A stretch of 32,240 nt of DNA from an uncultured Algibacter sp. (GTDB lineage Bacteria > Bacteroidota > Bacteroidia > Flavobacteriales > Flavobacteriaceae), in contig CALKXS010000109.1 of NCBI GenBank assembly GCA_938003745.1, positions 1-32,240 of the forward strand, given 5' to 3'. The notes beneath the pieces were generated by a model. The model was not told the origin of the DNA. It ran no database searches and saw nothing but the letters and a program-made list of their open reading frames with translations. Position numbers and translations under genes: made by a program. Of this stretch, positions 14,167-23,529 are shown piece after piece; within the stretch, counting starts at the first letter, position 1; every line of letters begins with the position of its first letter.

Positions 14167-16077
14167 CTATTTAAGTATCTCGTAACTACGTTTAATAAAG
14201 TTTGTTAACTCTTCACCTTTTAATAGGCCTTGAGATAAACGTGCTAAATCTAAACTTTGATTAATTAAACGTTCTTTATCTTCTTTAACTTCTGTTGCTA
14301 AAATATCATTAACTAATTTAGAGTTTGTATTTACAACAAGGTTATGCATTTCTGGCATGCTACCAAACATATTCATACCACCGCCACCTGTAGCTTGCAT
14401 TTCTTTCATTCTACGCATAAATTCTGGTTGTGTAATAATAAAAGGAGAAGCATCGCTATCCATAGGTTCTAGTTGTACCATGAATTTTTCTGAAGGAATA
14501 ACTTCTTTTAATAATTCGTCTAATACTTTAGTTTGATCTTCATCTAATTTAGAAATTGTTGTTTCGTCTTTCTTAATTAAATTATTAATGTGATCGCCAT
14601 CTACACGAGCAAACGTAATGTTTTCTTTAGTGCTTTCTAGTTTTTGAATTAAGTGTGATATTATTGGAGAGTCTAATAATAAAACTTCATAACCTTTACC
14701 TTTTGCAGATTCAATATAACTGTGTTGCTCATCTTTATTTGATGCATAAAGAACAACTAGCTTTCCATCTTTATCTGTTTGATTTGCTTTGATTTTATTG
14801 AAAAGCTCTTCGTATGTGTAATGTGCACCATCTACTGTTGGGTAAAGTGCAAACTTATCTGCTTTTTCAAAGAACTTTTCATCAGAAAGCATTCCGTATT
14901 CAATAACAATTTTAATGTCATTCCATTTTGCTTCAAAATCTTCACGGTTATTGTTGAATAACGATTTTAATTTGTCGGCTACTTTTCTTGATATGTAAGA
15001 CGAAATCTTTTTTACAGCACCATCGGCTTGTAAATAAGAACGCGATACGTTTAGTGGAATATCTGGGGAATCAATTACACCGCGTAACATAGTCAAGAAT
15101 TCTGGAACAATACCTTCAACGTTATCTGTTACAAAAACTTGGTTTTGATACAGTTGAATTTTGTCTTTTTGAATTTGCATATCGTTCGACATTTTGGGAA
15201 AATATAAAATCCCTGTTAAGTTGAACGGATAGTCTACGTTTAAGTGAATGTTGAATAAAGGCTCTTCAAATTGAGTTGGGTATAACTCATGGTAAAAGTC
15301 TTTATAGTTTTGAGCTTCTAAATCTGCAGGTTGTTTTGTCCAAGCAGGATTAGGGTTGTTTATTAAATTATCTACAGTAATTTGTTTGTGTGGCTCTGTG
15401 GTTTCTTTACCGTCTTTATCTGTAGTTGTTGCTGGAGTAAAATCTGGATCGTTTACTTCTTTAGTTCCAAATTTAATTGGCACTGGCATAAACTTGTTAT
15501 ACTTTGAAAGTAATTCGCTAATTCTTGCGTCTTCTAAAAATTCAGTAGAATCTTCAGCAATATGAAGAATAATTTCTGTTCCTCTATCTGCTTTGTCGTG
15601 AGCTTCAAGTGTGAATTCAGGAGATCCATCGCATGCCCAGTGAGCAGCAGGTTCGTCTTTATGAGATTTAGTAATAAGTTCTACTTTTTCTGCTACCATA
15701 AATGCAGAATAGAATCCTAAGCCAAAATGTCCAATAATACCAGAATCTTTTGCTGAGTCTTTGTATTTGTCTAAAAACTCTTCAGCTCCAGAAAATGCGA
15801 CTTGGTTGATGTATTTTTCAACCTCGTCTGCAGTCATTCCTAAACCTTGATCTATAATATGAAGTTTTTTACCTTCTTTATCAATTTTAACCTCAATTTG
15901 TGGGTTGCCGTATTCAGATTTAGACTCGCCAATACTAGTAAGATGCTTTAGTTTTAAAGTAGCATCTGTACCATTACTAATAAGTTCACGTAAAAAGATT
16001 TCGTGATCACTATACAAGAATTTTTTAATGAGCGGGAATATGTTTTCAACCGAAACATTAATGCTTCCTTTTGCCAT
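14167..16077 (-). CDS. htpG: Molecular chaperone HtpG (Hsp90)
   Basis: A 636-residue bacterial Hsp90, the cytosolic ATP-dependent chaperone homodimer. The GHKL ATPase domain shows FLRELISNGTDATLKL (Glu31, Asn35, Asp38), IIDQGLGMT (Asp76) and the lid motif IIGHFGLGFYSAFMV (116-122 core). The middle domain contains the Arg of NVSRSYLQ, which contacts ATP. The C-terminal dimerisation region ends at KRSYEILK. There is a short charged insert around TTTDKDGKETTEPHKQ (about 216-231), a common variation in Bacteroidota. The promoter contains a sequence matching the sigma-54 -24/-12 pattern (16111-16127) rather than TAnnTTTG. The gene is divergent from fabH and followed by repeats. Confidence 0.97.
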   Translation of the reverse strand: MAKGSINVSVENIFPLIKKFLYSDHEIFLRELISNGTDATLKLKHLTSIGESKSEYGNPQIEVKIDKEGKKLHIIDQGLGMTADEVEKYINQVAFSGAEEFLDKYKDSAKDSGIIGHFGLGFYSAFMVAEKVELITKSHKDEPAAHWACDGSPEFTLEAHDKADRGTEIILHIAEDSTEFLEDARISELLSKYNKFMPVPIKFGTKEVNDPDFTPATTTDKDGKETTEPHKQITVDNLINNPNPAWTKQPADLEAQNYKDFYHELYPTQFEEPLFNIHLNVDYPFNLTGILYFPKMSNDMQIQKDKIQLYQNQVFVTDNVEGIVPEFLTMLRGVIDSPDIPLNVSRSYLQADGAVKKISSYISRKVADKLKSLFNNNREDFEAKWNDIKIVIEYGMLSDEKFFEKADKFALYPTVDGAHYTYEELFNKIKANQTDKDGKLVVLYASNKDEQHSYIESAKGKGYEVLLLDSPIISHLIQKLESTKENITFARVDGDHINNLIKKDETTISKLDEDQTKVLDELLKEVIPSEKFMVQLEPMDSDASPFIITQPEFMRRMKEMQATGGGGMNMFGSMPEMHNLVVNTNSKLVNDILATEVKEDKERLINQSLDLARLSQGLLKGEELTNFIKRSYEILK

Positions 16078-16110
16078 GATATATGTTTTTTATAATTATG
16101 TAAAGAGAAA

Positions 16111-16127
16111 GGCAACAAAAATGCCAA
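16111..16127 (-). promoter_or_regulatory. Sigma-54-like -24/-12 promoter of htpG
   Basis: On the minus strand TTGGCATTTTTGTTGCC fits the sigma-54 consensus TTGGCACnnnnnTTGCW closely, with GG and GC exactly 10 bases apart. The -12 GC lies about 35 bases before the htpG ATG, a suitable distance. Upstream, TGTCAGTT and TGTCACTT form a tandem repeat (about 16136-16151) that could be an activator site. Confidence 0.5.
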
Positions 16128-16290
16128 TTCACAAAAAGTGACAAACTGACACGCTTTTTAAGGCTGAAATTTTAAAGATTTTTGAAAATCAATTTATAAT
16201 TATGTACTTTGTTATTAGATTGATAAATATTTCTGCTATTTACTATATTAAATATTAGATATAGTAAGGGATTTAAAATAAAAATAAAAT

Positions 16291-17295
16291 ATGTATAATT
16301 CAAAAATAACAGGCTTAGGTAAATATGTTCCTGAGAATGTGGTGACAAATGATGATTTATCTAAATTGATGGATACTAATGATGCATGGATACAAGAGCG
16401 TACAGGGATAAACGAACGTCGTTGGATAAAAGATGGTACCGAAGATACATCGGCAGTAATGGGAGCAAAGGCAGCTAGAGTAGCTATAGACCGTGCTGGT
16501 TTAACCAAGGATGATATTGATTTTATTGTATTTGCAACCTTGAGTCCAGATTATTATTTTCCTGGTTGTGGTGTTCAAATTCAAGATATGTTAGATATGC
16601 CTACCATTGGAGCTTTAGATGTTAGAAACCAATGTTCTGGGTTTATTTATGCTGTATCTGTAGCAGACCAGTTTATTAAAACGGGTATGTACAAGAACAT
16701 ATTAGTTATTGGCGCAGAATATCATTCTAATGGATTGGATAAAACGACTCGTGGGCGTAATGTGTCTGTTATTTTTGGAGATGGGGCAGGAGCAGCTGTT
16801 TTATCTAGAGAAGAAGATAATACTAAAGGTGTTTTGTCTACGCATTTACACTCTGAAGGTAAATATGCAGATAAGTTAATTGTAGAATCACCTAGTATTG
16901 GACATTGGGTGCCAGAAATTATAGGGTCTGAAGAAGACGATTTATCTTATTTCCCATATATGGATGGGCAGTTTGTATTTAAAAATGCAGTGGTTCGTTT
17001 TAGTGAAGTGATTATGGAAGGTTTGATGAAGAATGGCTTACAAAAAGAAGATATTGATATGTTGATCCCGCATCAAGCAAACCTTCGTATCGCTCAATTT
17101 ATACAGAAGAAGTTTAGTTTAAGTGATTATCAAGTATTCAATAATATTCAGAAATATGGAAACACAACTGCTGCATCTGTAATTATAGCGTTAACAGAGG
17201 CTTGGGAAGAAGGGAGGTTAAAAGAAGGTGATAATTTGGTGCTAGCTGCTTTTGGTAGTGGATTTACATGGGCGAGTGCTATTATTAAATGGTAA
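16291..17295 (+). CDS. fabH: Beta-ketoacyl-ACP synthase III
   Basis: A 334-residue thiolase-fold condensing enzyme that starts fatty-acid synthesis by joining acetyl-CoA (or a branched acyl-CoA) to malonyl-ACP. The catalytic triad is complete: Cys115 in RNQCSGFIYA, His261 in IPHQANLRI and Asn291 in QKYGNTTAAS. The glycine-rich GDGAGAAVL (164-171) and terminal GSGFTWASAIIKW are typical. The length matches FabH. It is a lone gene, not next to plsX/rpmF as in many bacteria, so it may be one of several KASIII copies in the genome. A strong terminator follows. Confidence 0.93.
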   Translation: MYNSKITGLGKYVPENVVTNDDLSKLMDTNDAWIQERTGINERRWIKDGTEDTSAVMGAKAARVAIDRAGLTKDDIDFIVFATLSPDYYFPGCGVQIQDMLDMPTIGALDVRNQCSGFIYAVSVADQFIKTGMYKNILVIGAEYHSNGLDKTTRGRNVSVIFGDGAGAAVLSREEDNTKGVLSTHLHSEGKYADKLIVESPSIGHWVPEIIGSEEDDLSYFPYMDGQFVFKNAVVRFSEVIMEGLMKNGLQKEDIDMLIPHQANLRIAQFIQKKFSLSDYQVFNNIQKYGNTTAASVIIALTEAWEEGRLKEGDNLVLAAFGSGFTWASAIIKW

Positions 17296-17356
17296 TAAGG
17301 TCTTTTTGAATCTACTCGTATTTAATTTAGTATAGAATCTTTAAATGCATAACATC

Positions 17357-17389
17357 AAAAAACCCAAAACGTTAGTTTTGGGTTTTTTT
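17357..17389. terminator. Terminator of fabH
   Basis: AAAAAACCCAAAA (17357-17369) pairs with TTTTGGGTTTTTT (17376-17388) over 13 bp, with a 6-base loop, 60 bases after the fabH stop. Confidence 0.9.
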
Positions 17390-17712
17390 AGCTATTAACC
17401 AATTACAATTAATACTAGCTTAAGTTTTCTGCTCAGGAAAACTTAAATTTCAACGAATTTTTTAAAAAGTGACTAACTCAAATACTATAAATTCGGTGTT
17501 TTATAATTTAACGTAAAGGTTCTGGTTGTTATTGTCGTATTTCTTTTAAAAAACATACAAAATTTAATGTTTTTATTATATGATTGATAGTTTTTAAGGT
17601 TTTTGTGAAAAAGCAAAACCTCAAAACCTATATAAATTTTGAGGTTTTGATTTTTCACAAGAAAGTGATAGCACTAGCCATCAACTATTAAGTTTCTTAC
17701 TAAATATTCTTT
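17390..17712. other. Intergenic region with two hairpins
   Basis: No gene is visible. A perfect 10-bp stem lies at 17420-17429/17437-17446 (TTAAGTTTTC with GAAAACTTAA) without a T-run, so it is not an obvious terminator. A long terminator hairpin at 17603-17660 is listed separately. The rest is featureless AT-rich sequence. Confidence 0.4.
17603..17660. terminator. Long hairpin terminator after the receptor pseudogene
   Basis: Positions 17603-17626 and 17637-17660 pair over 24 bp with one mismatch around a 10-base loop. It lies about 50 bases after the stop of the minus-strand receptor pseudogene and was probably its terminator. Confidence 0.75.
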
Positions 17713-19690
17713 TTATAGTAAGCCATCGCCACCATCACTAGTTTCGCTTTTATTTCTATTTTTTCTTCGAAAGGCTTGATTTTTACCACCTCCAAATCTG
17801 TAATTGAATCCTAAATAAGCAGTTCTACTTTCTCAATTAAATTGCCCATTTGTAGTATATGGTTTTTCTGTATCAAACTTAAAACGCATACCTTAAGTTC
17901 CTTTATTCTTTAAAATATTTAAACTGGTTTCAGCGTTAAGTTGTGATATAGATCGTCTTTCAAACTGTAAACTTTTGCCTCCGCCTCGAAACATATAGAA
18001 TAATTGAAAGCGAAGATTTTTGGTTGTAGTGAACGTATTATTTATACGAGCATTAAATGCTGTGTTATTTACTTCTAATTGATCTCCGTTTGAGATGCTA
18101 GCTTGTTCTTGTACATATAAGTCTTTGCTAGCGTTAGTATTCCTCCATTTGAAGAATTTATAATTAAATGATGCTTCAAAACCATAACGATTACTGCTGT
18201 CGTTATTAGAAAATGTAAGTAGTACTTTATTGTCATCAAAAGGGTCTACATTAAGAACTCTACTAATGTTATTATTTACACGACGATAGAATGTTCCAAA
18301 AGTATAAGATTCTTTTTTCTATTTGGTGTGTATAATTAATTTCAAAAGAATTTGTGAATTGTGGATTTAAATCTGGATTTCCTATATTAGTAACTCGCGG
18401 TGTACTCCATTGCCTAATAGGATTTAATTATTCTAATGAAGGGCAATCTACACGTCTGCTATAACTTATTTGGAACTGATTTTTCTCATTTGGATTATAG
18501 GTTATAAAGGCAGAAGGATATATAGAGAATATGTCGTCTGTAATCTTTTCTAACGGACTTCTTTTATTTAATTAGCCTTCAATACCGTACTGTTAAAAAC
18601 GTGTTCCTAATCTGGTATTTGGTTTCCATTATTATCTAATGCAAATTCGAGTTGGTTTGTATCAGAGTTGTTTCCAAATTGATAACGTGTTTTCATCATT
18701 GATGTAGATATCTGTTCCAAACTAAAAAAAGTGGCTTTTATTATTTATTAAATTGTCAAAATTTTGAAGTGAATTATTGTCGGGTCTGTTTACAAATCCG
18801 TGAAATTCACTATCTCTTCCATTATGGCTATAGTTTGTGTAGAAATTTACTTTGCCAATTTTGTAATTCATTCCTGTTGTACCGTTAAAACGAGTATTTT
18901 GCCCATGAGTTAATCCGTATTTACATTTCCATTAAATCCTTGGTTAGCATTTTTGTGAAGTATAATATTAATCATACCGCTTATCCCTTCCAGATTGTAT
19001 TTAGCAGAAGGATTAGTAATTAGTTCAATTTGTTTAATTGATGTAGACGGAATTAGCCTTAATAATTGAGCTACATTTATGTTACTTGGTTTACCATTCA
19101 CTAGAACACGTACATTTTTGTTACCTCTTAAGCTAAGGTTTCTTGTTTGATAATCAACGCCTAGGGGCTGAACGTTGTTTAATATTCCAGAAGCTGTTGT
19201 TTCTGATGACGTTAAGTCTTTACCAACATTAATTACTTTACGGTCTGTTTTTTGAACAACGCTAGAAGTTTCAGCAATAACCATTACATCATTAAGTCCT
19301 TCTGCTTATTCATCTAGTTTAATGTCTCTTAGGTTAATGTTGTAGTTATTTTTTCTTGTGGTAATATATTTTGCGTATATCTTATAACCAATGTATTGGA
19401 TTTGTATAGATACTTTTCCTTCGGTAATTTTGTCTACTTTAAAAGTACCGTCATCTAGAGTTATACCTCAAATTAATGTTTAGTTATTGGTGTCCTTTAA
19501 TGATTATATTTACATAAGGTAAGGGAGTGTTTTATTTTGCGTCTATAACTTTACCGCTAATAGATCTGTTTTTGCTGGTATTAGGGGGAGTTGTTTCTGA
19601 ATTTGCATGTATTGAAATGGATAACAATAGAGCGCACAAAAAGGTAAGTCCTTTTATTTTGATTGATTTATATAACAAAGAGATTCATGT
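17713..19690 (-). pseudogene. TonB-type outer-membrane beta-barrel receptor, heavily decayed
   Basis: On the minus strand the remains run in normal domain order. A hydrophobic export segment (LTFLCALLLSISIHA) is followed by a carboxypeptidase-regulatory-like domain (RSISGKVIDAK-stop, LDDGTFKVDKITEGKVSIQI, QYIGYKIYAKYITTRK). A TonB plug is readable without break at 18910-19284 (GVDYQTRNLSLRGNKNVRVL, VNGKPSNINVAQLLRLIPST, IEQIELITNPSAKYN-like). The barrel is broken by many stops and frame changes, ending DGGDGLL with the stop at 17713. At about 660 codons it is also shorter than the 750-900 residues usual for this OMP_b-brl_3-type family. Loss of an uptake or surface receptor is implied; its ligand is unknown. 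No SusD partner gene is adjacent. Confidence 0.82.
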
Positions 19691-19799
19691 TTTTGAGTTT
19701 TGTTACTTGATTTAACATAATTTTAAAGCTTTTACATATAGATATACCAGGGATTAAAAGGTTGGATTTTTAATTAGTTTATTTTGAGGTGTTTATAAT

Positions 19800-20162
19800 A
19801 TGAATAAAAAAACTTTGGTTTTAGGGGCTTCGTTGAAGCCTAATAGGTATTCTAATTATGTAATTCAACGTTTAGTTGCTAATAATATCGAAACAGTAGC
19901 CTTTGGTTTAAGGAGTGGAGAGGTGTCAGGAATTCAAATTGATACCAAATTGATTAATTATGATGATATTCATACTGTAACTCTCTATCTTAATTCCAAA
20001 AGACAAATTGACTATTATGGCTATATAGTAGCATTAAGACCTAAACGTGTTATTTTTAATCCAGGAACAGAGAATCTTGAATTGTATGAAATATTAAGAA
20101 AAAATAATATTGAATTTGAAGATGCTTGTACTTTAGTTTTACTTTCTACGAATCAATATTAA
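19800..20162 (+). CDS. CoA-binding domain protein (YccU-like)
   Basis: A 120-residue protein consisting of a single CoA_binding_2 Rossmann fold. The glycine motif is LVLGASLKPNRYSNYVIQRL, followed by VAFGLRSGEVSG, TVTLYLNSKRQIDYYGYIVA, LRPKRVIFNPGTEN and the end FEDACTLVLLSTNQY. The arrangement GAS..P.RYS..V..L and FNPGTEN is typical of the small stand-alone family in Bacteroidota, whose physiological role is not established. Its last 24 bases overlap the end of the symporter gene on the opposite strand. I could not assign a promoter. Confidence 0.88.
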   Translation: MNKKTLVLGASLKPNRYSNYVIQRLVANNIETVAFGLRSGEVSGIQIDTKLINYDDIHTVTLYLNSKRQIDYYGYIVALRPKRVIFNPGTENLELYEILRKNNIEFEDACTLVLLSTNQY

Positions 20163-21593
20163 GCCTAAAAATGTTATAAGCCCATTAAGTGGAAGTATTT
20201 CCCAGTGAAATTGATATGCGCCAATAATACTTGGAGGTAATAGTGTTATACTATATGTAATTGTAATAGATAGTAAACAAACTAACCAAGCATAGGTGTC
20301 TTTAATTTTATAGGGTGTTAATATGCCAAAAGTAAATAGACCTAGTAGCGGACCATAGGTAAAGGTGGCAAATTTAAAAAGATTGCCAACAACATTGCCT
20401 TCTAAATTATTAAAAAGAATAACGACAAGTACAAGTAAAATAGAAACGCCAATGTGTACTTTTTTTCTTAATGGTTTTTGTTCAGGCTCTGGTTTGTTTT
20501 CAATATTTAAAAAATCTACCGAAAAAGATGTTGTTAATGATGTTAATGCAGAATCGGCACTTGAGTATGCTGCGGCAATTAATCCAATAATAAAAGTTAC
20601 AGACAGTGCTTGGCCTAACCCTTGATTCATTGCTATTTCAGGGAATAATAAGTCTGTTCTAATTTTTCCATCAATTTTTGGAATCTGTAGTGCAAATTTA
20701 TCAGCATATATAAATAATAATGCACCTAAAGCTAAAAAAACAAAATTGACAATTACGACTAGAGTTGCCATGCTAAGCATGTTTTTTTGAGAATCTTTTG
20801 GCGTTTTGCATGTTAAGTTTTTTTGCATCATATCTTGGTCTAATCCAGTCATGGCGATTGCTATAAAAATACCACCAATAAAATATTTCCAGAAATAAGT
20901 TTTTGAATTAGGGTCGTCAAAAAAGAAAATTTTACTTTTTGATGAGAATGTCTCAGATTGTACGGCTTCTATAAACCCCCATTCTAATTTTTCATTTATT
21001 AAATATATGGCAACTCCAATAGCGGTTAACATAGCTAACGTTTGTAGGGTGTCAGTCCAAATAATGGTTTTTATACCGCCTTTATTTGTGTATAGCCATA
21101 TTAATAAAATAGAAGTAACTACTGTTAGCCAGAATGGGATGCCTATTTTTTCGAAGACTATATATTGAATAGATAAAGCAACAAGGTACAATCTAAACGA
21201 AGCTCCTGTAACTCTAGATAGTAAAAAGAAAAAGGCTCCAGTTCTATAACTTATTATGCCGAAGCGTTGTTCTAAATATTGATAAATTGATGTGACATTA
21301 AGCTTGTAATATAAAGGTAGTAGAACTGTTAAAATAAAAATATATCCAACAAAAAAGCCAAAAACGCCCTGCATGTATGCGAATTGTTGTCCGCTAATCA
21401 TGCCAGGAACAGAAATAAACGTAACACCCGATAAAGAAGCACCAATCATTCCAAATGCTACCAAATACCAAGGAGCAGATTTGTTTGCTTTAAAAAAAGC
21501 ACCGTTAGAGTCTTCTTTACCAGTTAAATAGGATATTAATATTAAAACACCAAAATAAGTAGCAATAAGTAGTGAAATTTGTGTGGAACTCAT
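20139..21593 (-). CDS. Sodium:solute symporter (SSS family)
   Basis: A 484-residue inner-membrane transporter with about 13 predicted hydrophobic helices. I chose the ATG at 21593 (MSSTQISLLIATYFGVLILI) because the preceding 18 codons of the open frame (MDVIIYSLYFDNLIFYIF) would add an odd hydrophobic piece not expected in the family. Family landmarks include GKEDSNGAFFKANKSAPWYL, AFGMIGASLSGVTFISVPGM, LEQRFG, GLDQDMMQKNLTCKTPKDSQ and AAYSSADSALTSLTTSFSVD, the last holding sodium-site serines. The GLDQ..MQ segment and overall layout fit SSS transporters for sugars or organic acids, but substrate cannot be assigned. It is divergent from recR, as I recall for related genomes. Confidence 0.92.
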   Translation of the reverse strand: MSSTQISLLIATYFGVLILISYLTGKEDSNGAFFKANKSAPWYLVAFGMIGASLSGVTFISVPGMISGQQFAYMQGVFGFFVGYIFILTVLLPLYYKLNVTSIYQYLEQRFGIISYRTGAFFFLLSRVTGASFRLYLVALSIQYIVFEKIGIPFWLTVVTSILLIWLYTNKGGIKTIIWTDTLQTLAMLTAIGVAIYLINEKLEWGFIEAVQSETFSSKSKIFFFDDPNSKTYFWKYFIGGIFIAIAMTGLDQDMMQKNLTCKTPKDSQKNMLSMATLVVIVNFVFLALGALLFIYADKFALQIPKIDGKIRTDLLFPEIAMNQGLGQALSVTFIIGLIAAAYSSADSALTSLTTSFSVDFLNIENKPEPEQKPLRKKVHIGVSILLVLVVILFNNLEGNVVGNLFKFATFTYGPLLGLFTFGILTPYKIKDTYAWLVCLLSITITYSITLLPPSIIGAYQFHWEILPLNGLITFLGLILIRRK

Positions 21594-21707
21594 AAAAATA
21601 TAAAATATCAGATTATCAAAATATAAAGAATAAATTATAACATCCAAAATATTTATATATTATTTAATAATAGAGATTTAAAATTAGTGAAACTCACTGT
21701 TAAATAG

Positions 21708-21715
21708 TAATTTTG
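21708..21715 (+). promoter_or_regulatory. -7 promoter box of recR-GT2
   Basis: TAATTTTG matches TAnnTTTG and ends only 4 bases before the recR ATG, which would make the mRNA leaderless or nearly so. Confidence 0.45.
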
Positions 21716-21719
21716 TAAG

Positions 21720-22337
21720 ATGGAATTTTCTTCTAAATTGTTAGAACGTGCGGTTAATGAAATGTCGCAACTTCCAGGTATTGGAAAACGTACAGCTTTA
21801 CGTTTGGTATTGCATATGCTAAGGCAACCAAAAGACCAAACAACTGCGCTTTCTGAAGCCTTAATGTCTATGCGTGATGATATTAAATTCTGTAAATCTT
21901 GTAATAATATTAGTGATGTAGAGCTTTGTGAAATATGTTCTAACTCTAATAGAAATGAAGAGCTTATTTGTGTTGTAGAAGATGTACGTGATGTTATGGC
22001 TATAGAAAACACAAGTTCATTTAAAGGGTTGTATCATGTTTTAGGAGGCAAAATTTCACCAATGGATGGTATTGGTCCTCATGATTTAAAAATAGAGTCG
22101 CTTGTAAATAAAGTTAAAGAAGGTGAGGTGAAAGAGCTTATTTTTGCATTAAGTTCTACCATGGAAGGCGATACGACTAATTTTTATATTTATAAGCAAA
22201 TTCAAGAATATAATGTTTTAACGTCTACTATAGCTAGAGGAATTTCTGTTGGGGATGAATTGGAATATGCAGATGAAATTACTTTAGGGCGCAGTATTTT
22301 AAATAGAATTCCATTTGAATCAGCATTAAAATTATAG
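21720..22337 (+). CDS. recR: Recombination protein RecR
   Basis: A 205-residue DNA-binding protein that works with RecO and RecF to load RecA at gaps. The order is standard: helix-hairpin-helix [18 protein letters not shown] (17-34), a four-cysteine zinc finger (Cys58, Cys61, Cys70, Cys73), a Toprim domain starting [14 protein letters not shown] (83-96) and containing [16 protein letters not shown], and the C-terminal Walker-B-like region with [20 protein letters not shown]. The start is fixed by the conserved [20 protein letters not shown] opening. It is followed after 6 bases by the glycosyltransferase gene and is probably cotranscribed. Confidence 0.96.
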   Translation: MEFSSKLLERAVNEMSQLPGIGKRTALRLVLHMLRQPKDQTTALSEALMSMRDDIKFCKSCNNISDVELCEICSNSNRNEELICVVEDVRDVMAIENTSSFKGLYHVLGGKISPMDGIGPHDLKIESLVNKVKEGEVKELIFALSSTMEGDTTNFYIYKQIQEYNVLTSTIARGISVGDELEYADEITLGRSILNRIPFESALKL

Positions 22338-22343
22338 ATTAAA

Positions 22344-23444
22344 TTGAAGCTTTCAGTAGTTATTTTAAATTATAATGTACGTTACTTTTTAGAACTATGT
22401 TTAAAAAGTGTACAAGATGCAATTCGTAATTTAGATGCAGAAATTATTGTAGTAGATAATGATTCTGAAGATGATAGTTGTTCTATGGTTCGTGAATTAT
22501 TTCCTAATGTGGTTTTAATTCAAAATAAAGAAAATTTTGGATTTTCAAAAGGGAACAATATTGCTGTAAAAGAAGCGAAAGGTGAGTTTTTATGTATATT
22601 AAACCCAGACACAGTTGTTGCCGAAGATACTTTTGAAAAATTATTGCAATTTTCAGAAAATAAAAATAGATTAGGAATTGTAGGTTGTAAGTTGATTAAC
22701 GGTGTTGGTAAGTTTTTACCAGAAAGTAAACGTAATATTCCTTATGTAAAAGCGGCTCTTTTAAAATTAATAGGTAATTCTAATAGTTACTATGCAAAAC
22801 ATATAGAAGAAGAAGGTGTAGGTGAGGTTGATATCCTTGTTGGAGCTTTTATGTTTATGAGAAAAGTTGTTTATCAAGAAATGAATGGCTTTGATGAAGA
22901 CTATTTTATGTACGGAGAAGATATTGATTTATCATACAAAGTTTTCAAATCTGGTTATAGTAACTATTATTTTGGAGAAACGACCGTTATTCATTATAAA
23001 GGAGAAAGTACATTAAAAGATCAAAATTATGCTAGACGTTTTTATGGTGCAATGCAAATATTTTATAGAAAACATTTTAAAAAGAATATCCTTTTTGATT
23101 TATTGGTATGGTTGGGTATAAAAATGATTTATATTTTGAGATTAAAACCAAAAGGGAAGCCTAAAAAAGTATCCCAGTATGTTTTTGTATCTAAAGAAGA
23201 AAGTGTTAGTTTAAAACGGGTTTTAAAAAAGAATGTTGTTTTAGATTATAATATGAAACATATTAAAGCTAATGATGAGGTTATTATAGATGCCAATGCA
23301 TTAAAATATAAAAGAATAATTTCGATTATAGAAAAATTAGGAACACAAAAAAACGTGACTTTTAAAATTCTGCCTAAAAAATCTAATTATATAATAGGTA
23401 GTGATAATGCAATTAATAGAGGTGAGGTTTTAAAGTGGGATTGA
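22344..23444 (+). CDS. Family 2 glycosyltransferase (WbbL/rhamnosyltransferase-like)
   Basis: A 366-residue GT-A enzyme expected to transfer a sugar from a nucleotide donor onto a polysaccharide or lipid-linked acceptor. It begins KLSVVILNYNVRYFLELCLK, has the nucleotide-binding VVDNDSEDDS (37-45), ENFGFSKGNNIAV, the metal-binding-type segment LNPDTVV (86-92) and YFMYGEDIDLSYKVFKSGYS. A hydrophobic helix (FDLLVWLGIKMIYIL) and a unique tail of about 100 residues follow. The start is TTG at 22344: an in-frame TAG (the recR stop) sits only two codons upstream and no ATG is available, so TTG must be used. It lies 6 bases after recR and is probably cotranscribed. Confidence 0.9.
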   Translation: MKLSVVILNYNVRYFLELCLKSVQDAIRNLDAEIIVVDNDSEDDSCSMVRELFPNVVLIQNKENFGFSKGNNIAVKEAKGEFLCILNPDTVVAEDTFEKLLQFSENKNRLGIVGCKLINGVGKFLPESKRNIPYVKAALLKLIGNSNSYYAKHIEEEGVGEVDILVGAFMFMRKVVYQEMNGFDEDYFMYGEDIDLSYKVFKSGYSNYYFGETTVIHYKGESTLKDQNYARRFYGAMQIFYRKHFKKNILFDLLVWLGIKMIYILRLKPKGKPKKVSQYVFVSKEESVSLKRVLKKNVVLDYNMKHIKANDEVIIDANALKYKRIISIIEKLGTQKNVTFKILPKKSNYIIGSDNAINRGEVLKWD

Positions 23445-23529
23445 TTTTTATTGTAAATAAAACAAAATTATAGATAATTTCTACTAATTTTTCGATTAAT
23501 GATAATAAAATAAGGTATATATTATAGAT

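Noticed and set aside
14779-15565. + strand ORFs opposite htpG
   Set aside because: Antisense to conserved htpG sequence, without signals for expression.
16248-16508. 86-codon minus-strand ORF over the fabH start
   Set aside because: It overlaps the conserved N-terminus of fabH; the serine-rich translation is typical of an antisense frame.
19527-19715. 62-codon + strand ORF near the receptor pseudogene
   Set aside because: It reads the antisense of the regulatory-domain and signal-peptide region of the pseudogene.
21594-21647. Upstream ATG extending the symporter by 18 residues
   Set aside because: The extension is not expected in the SSS family and the second ATG begins a normal N-terminus.
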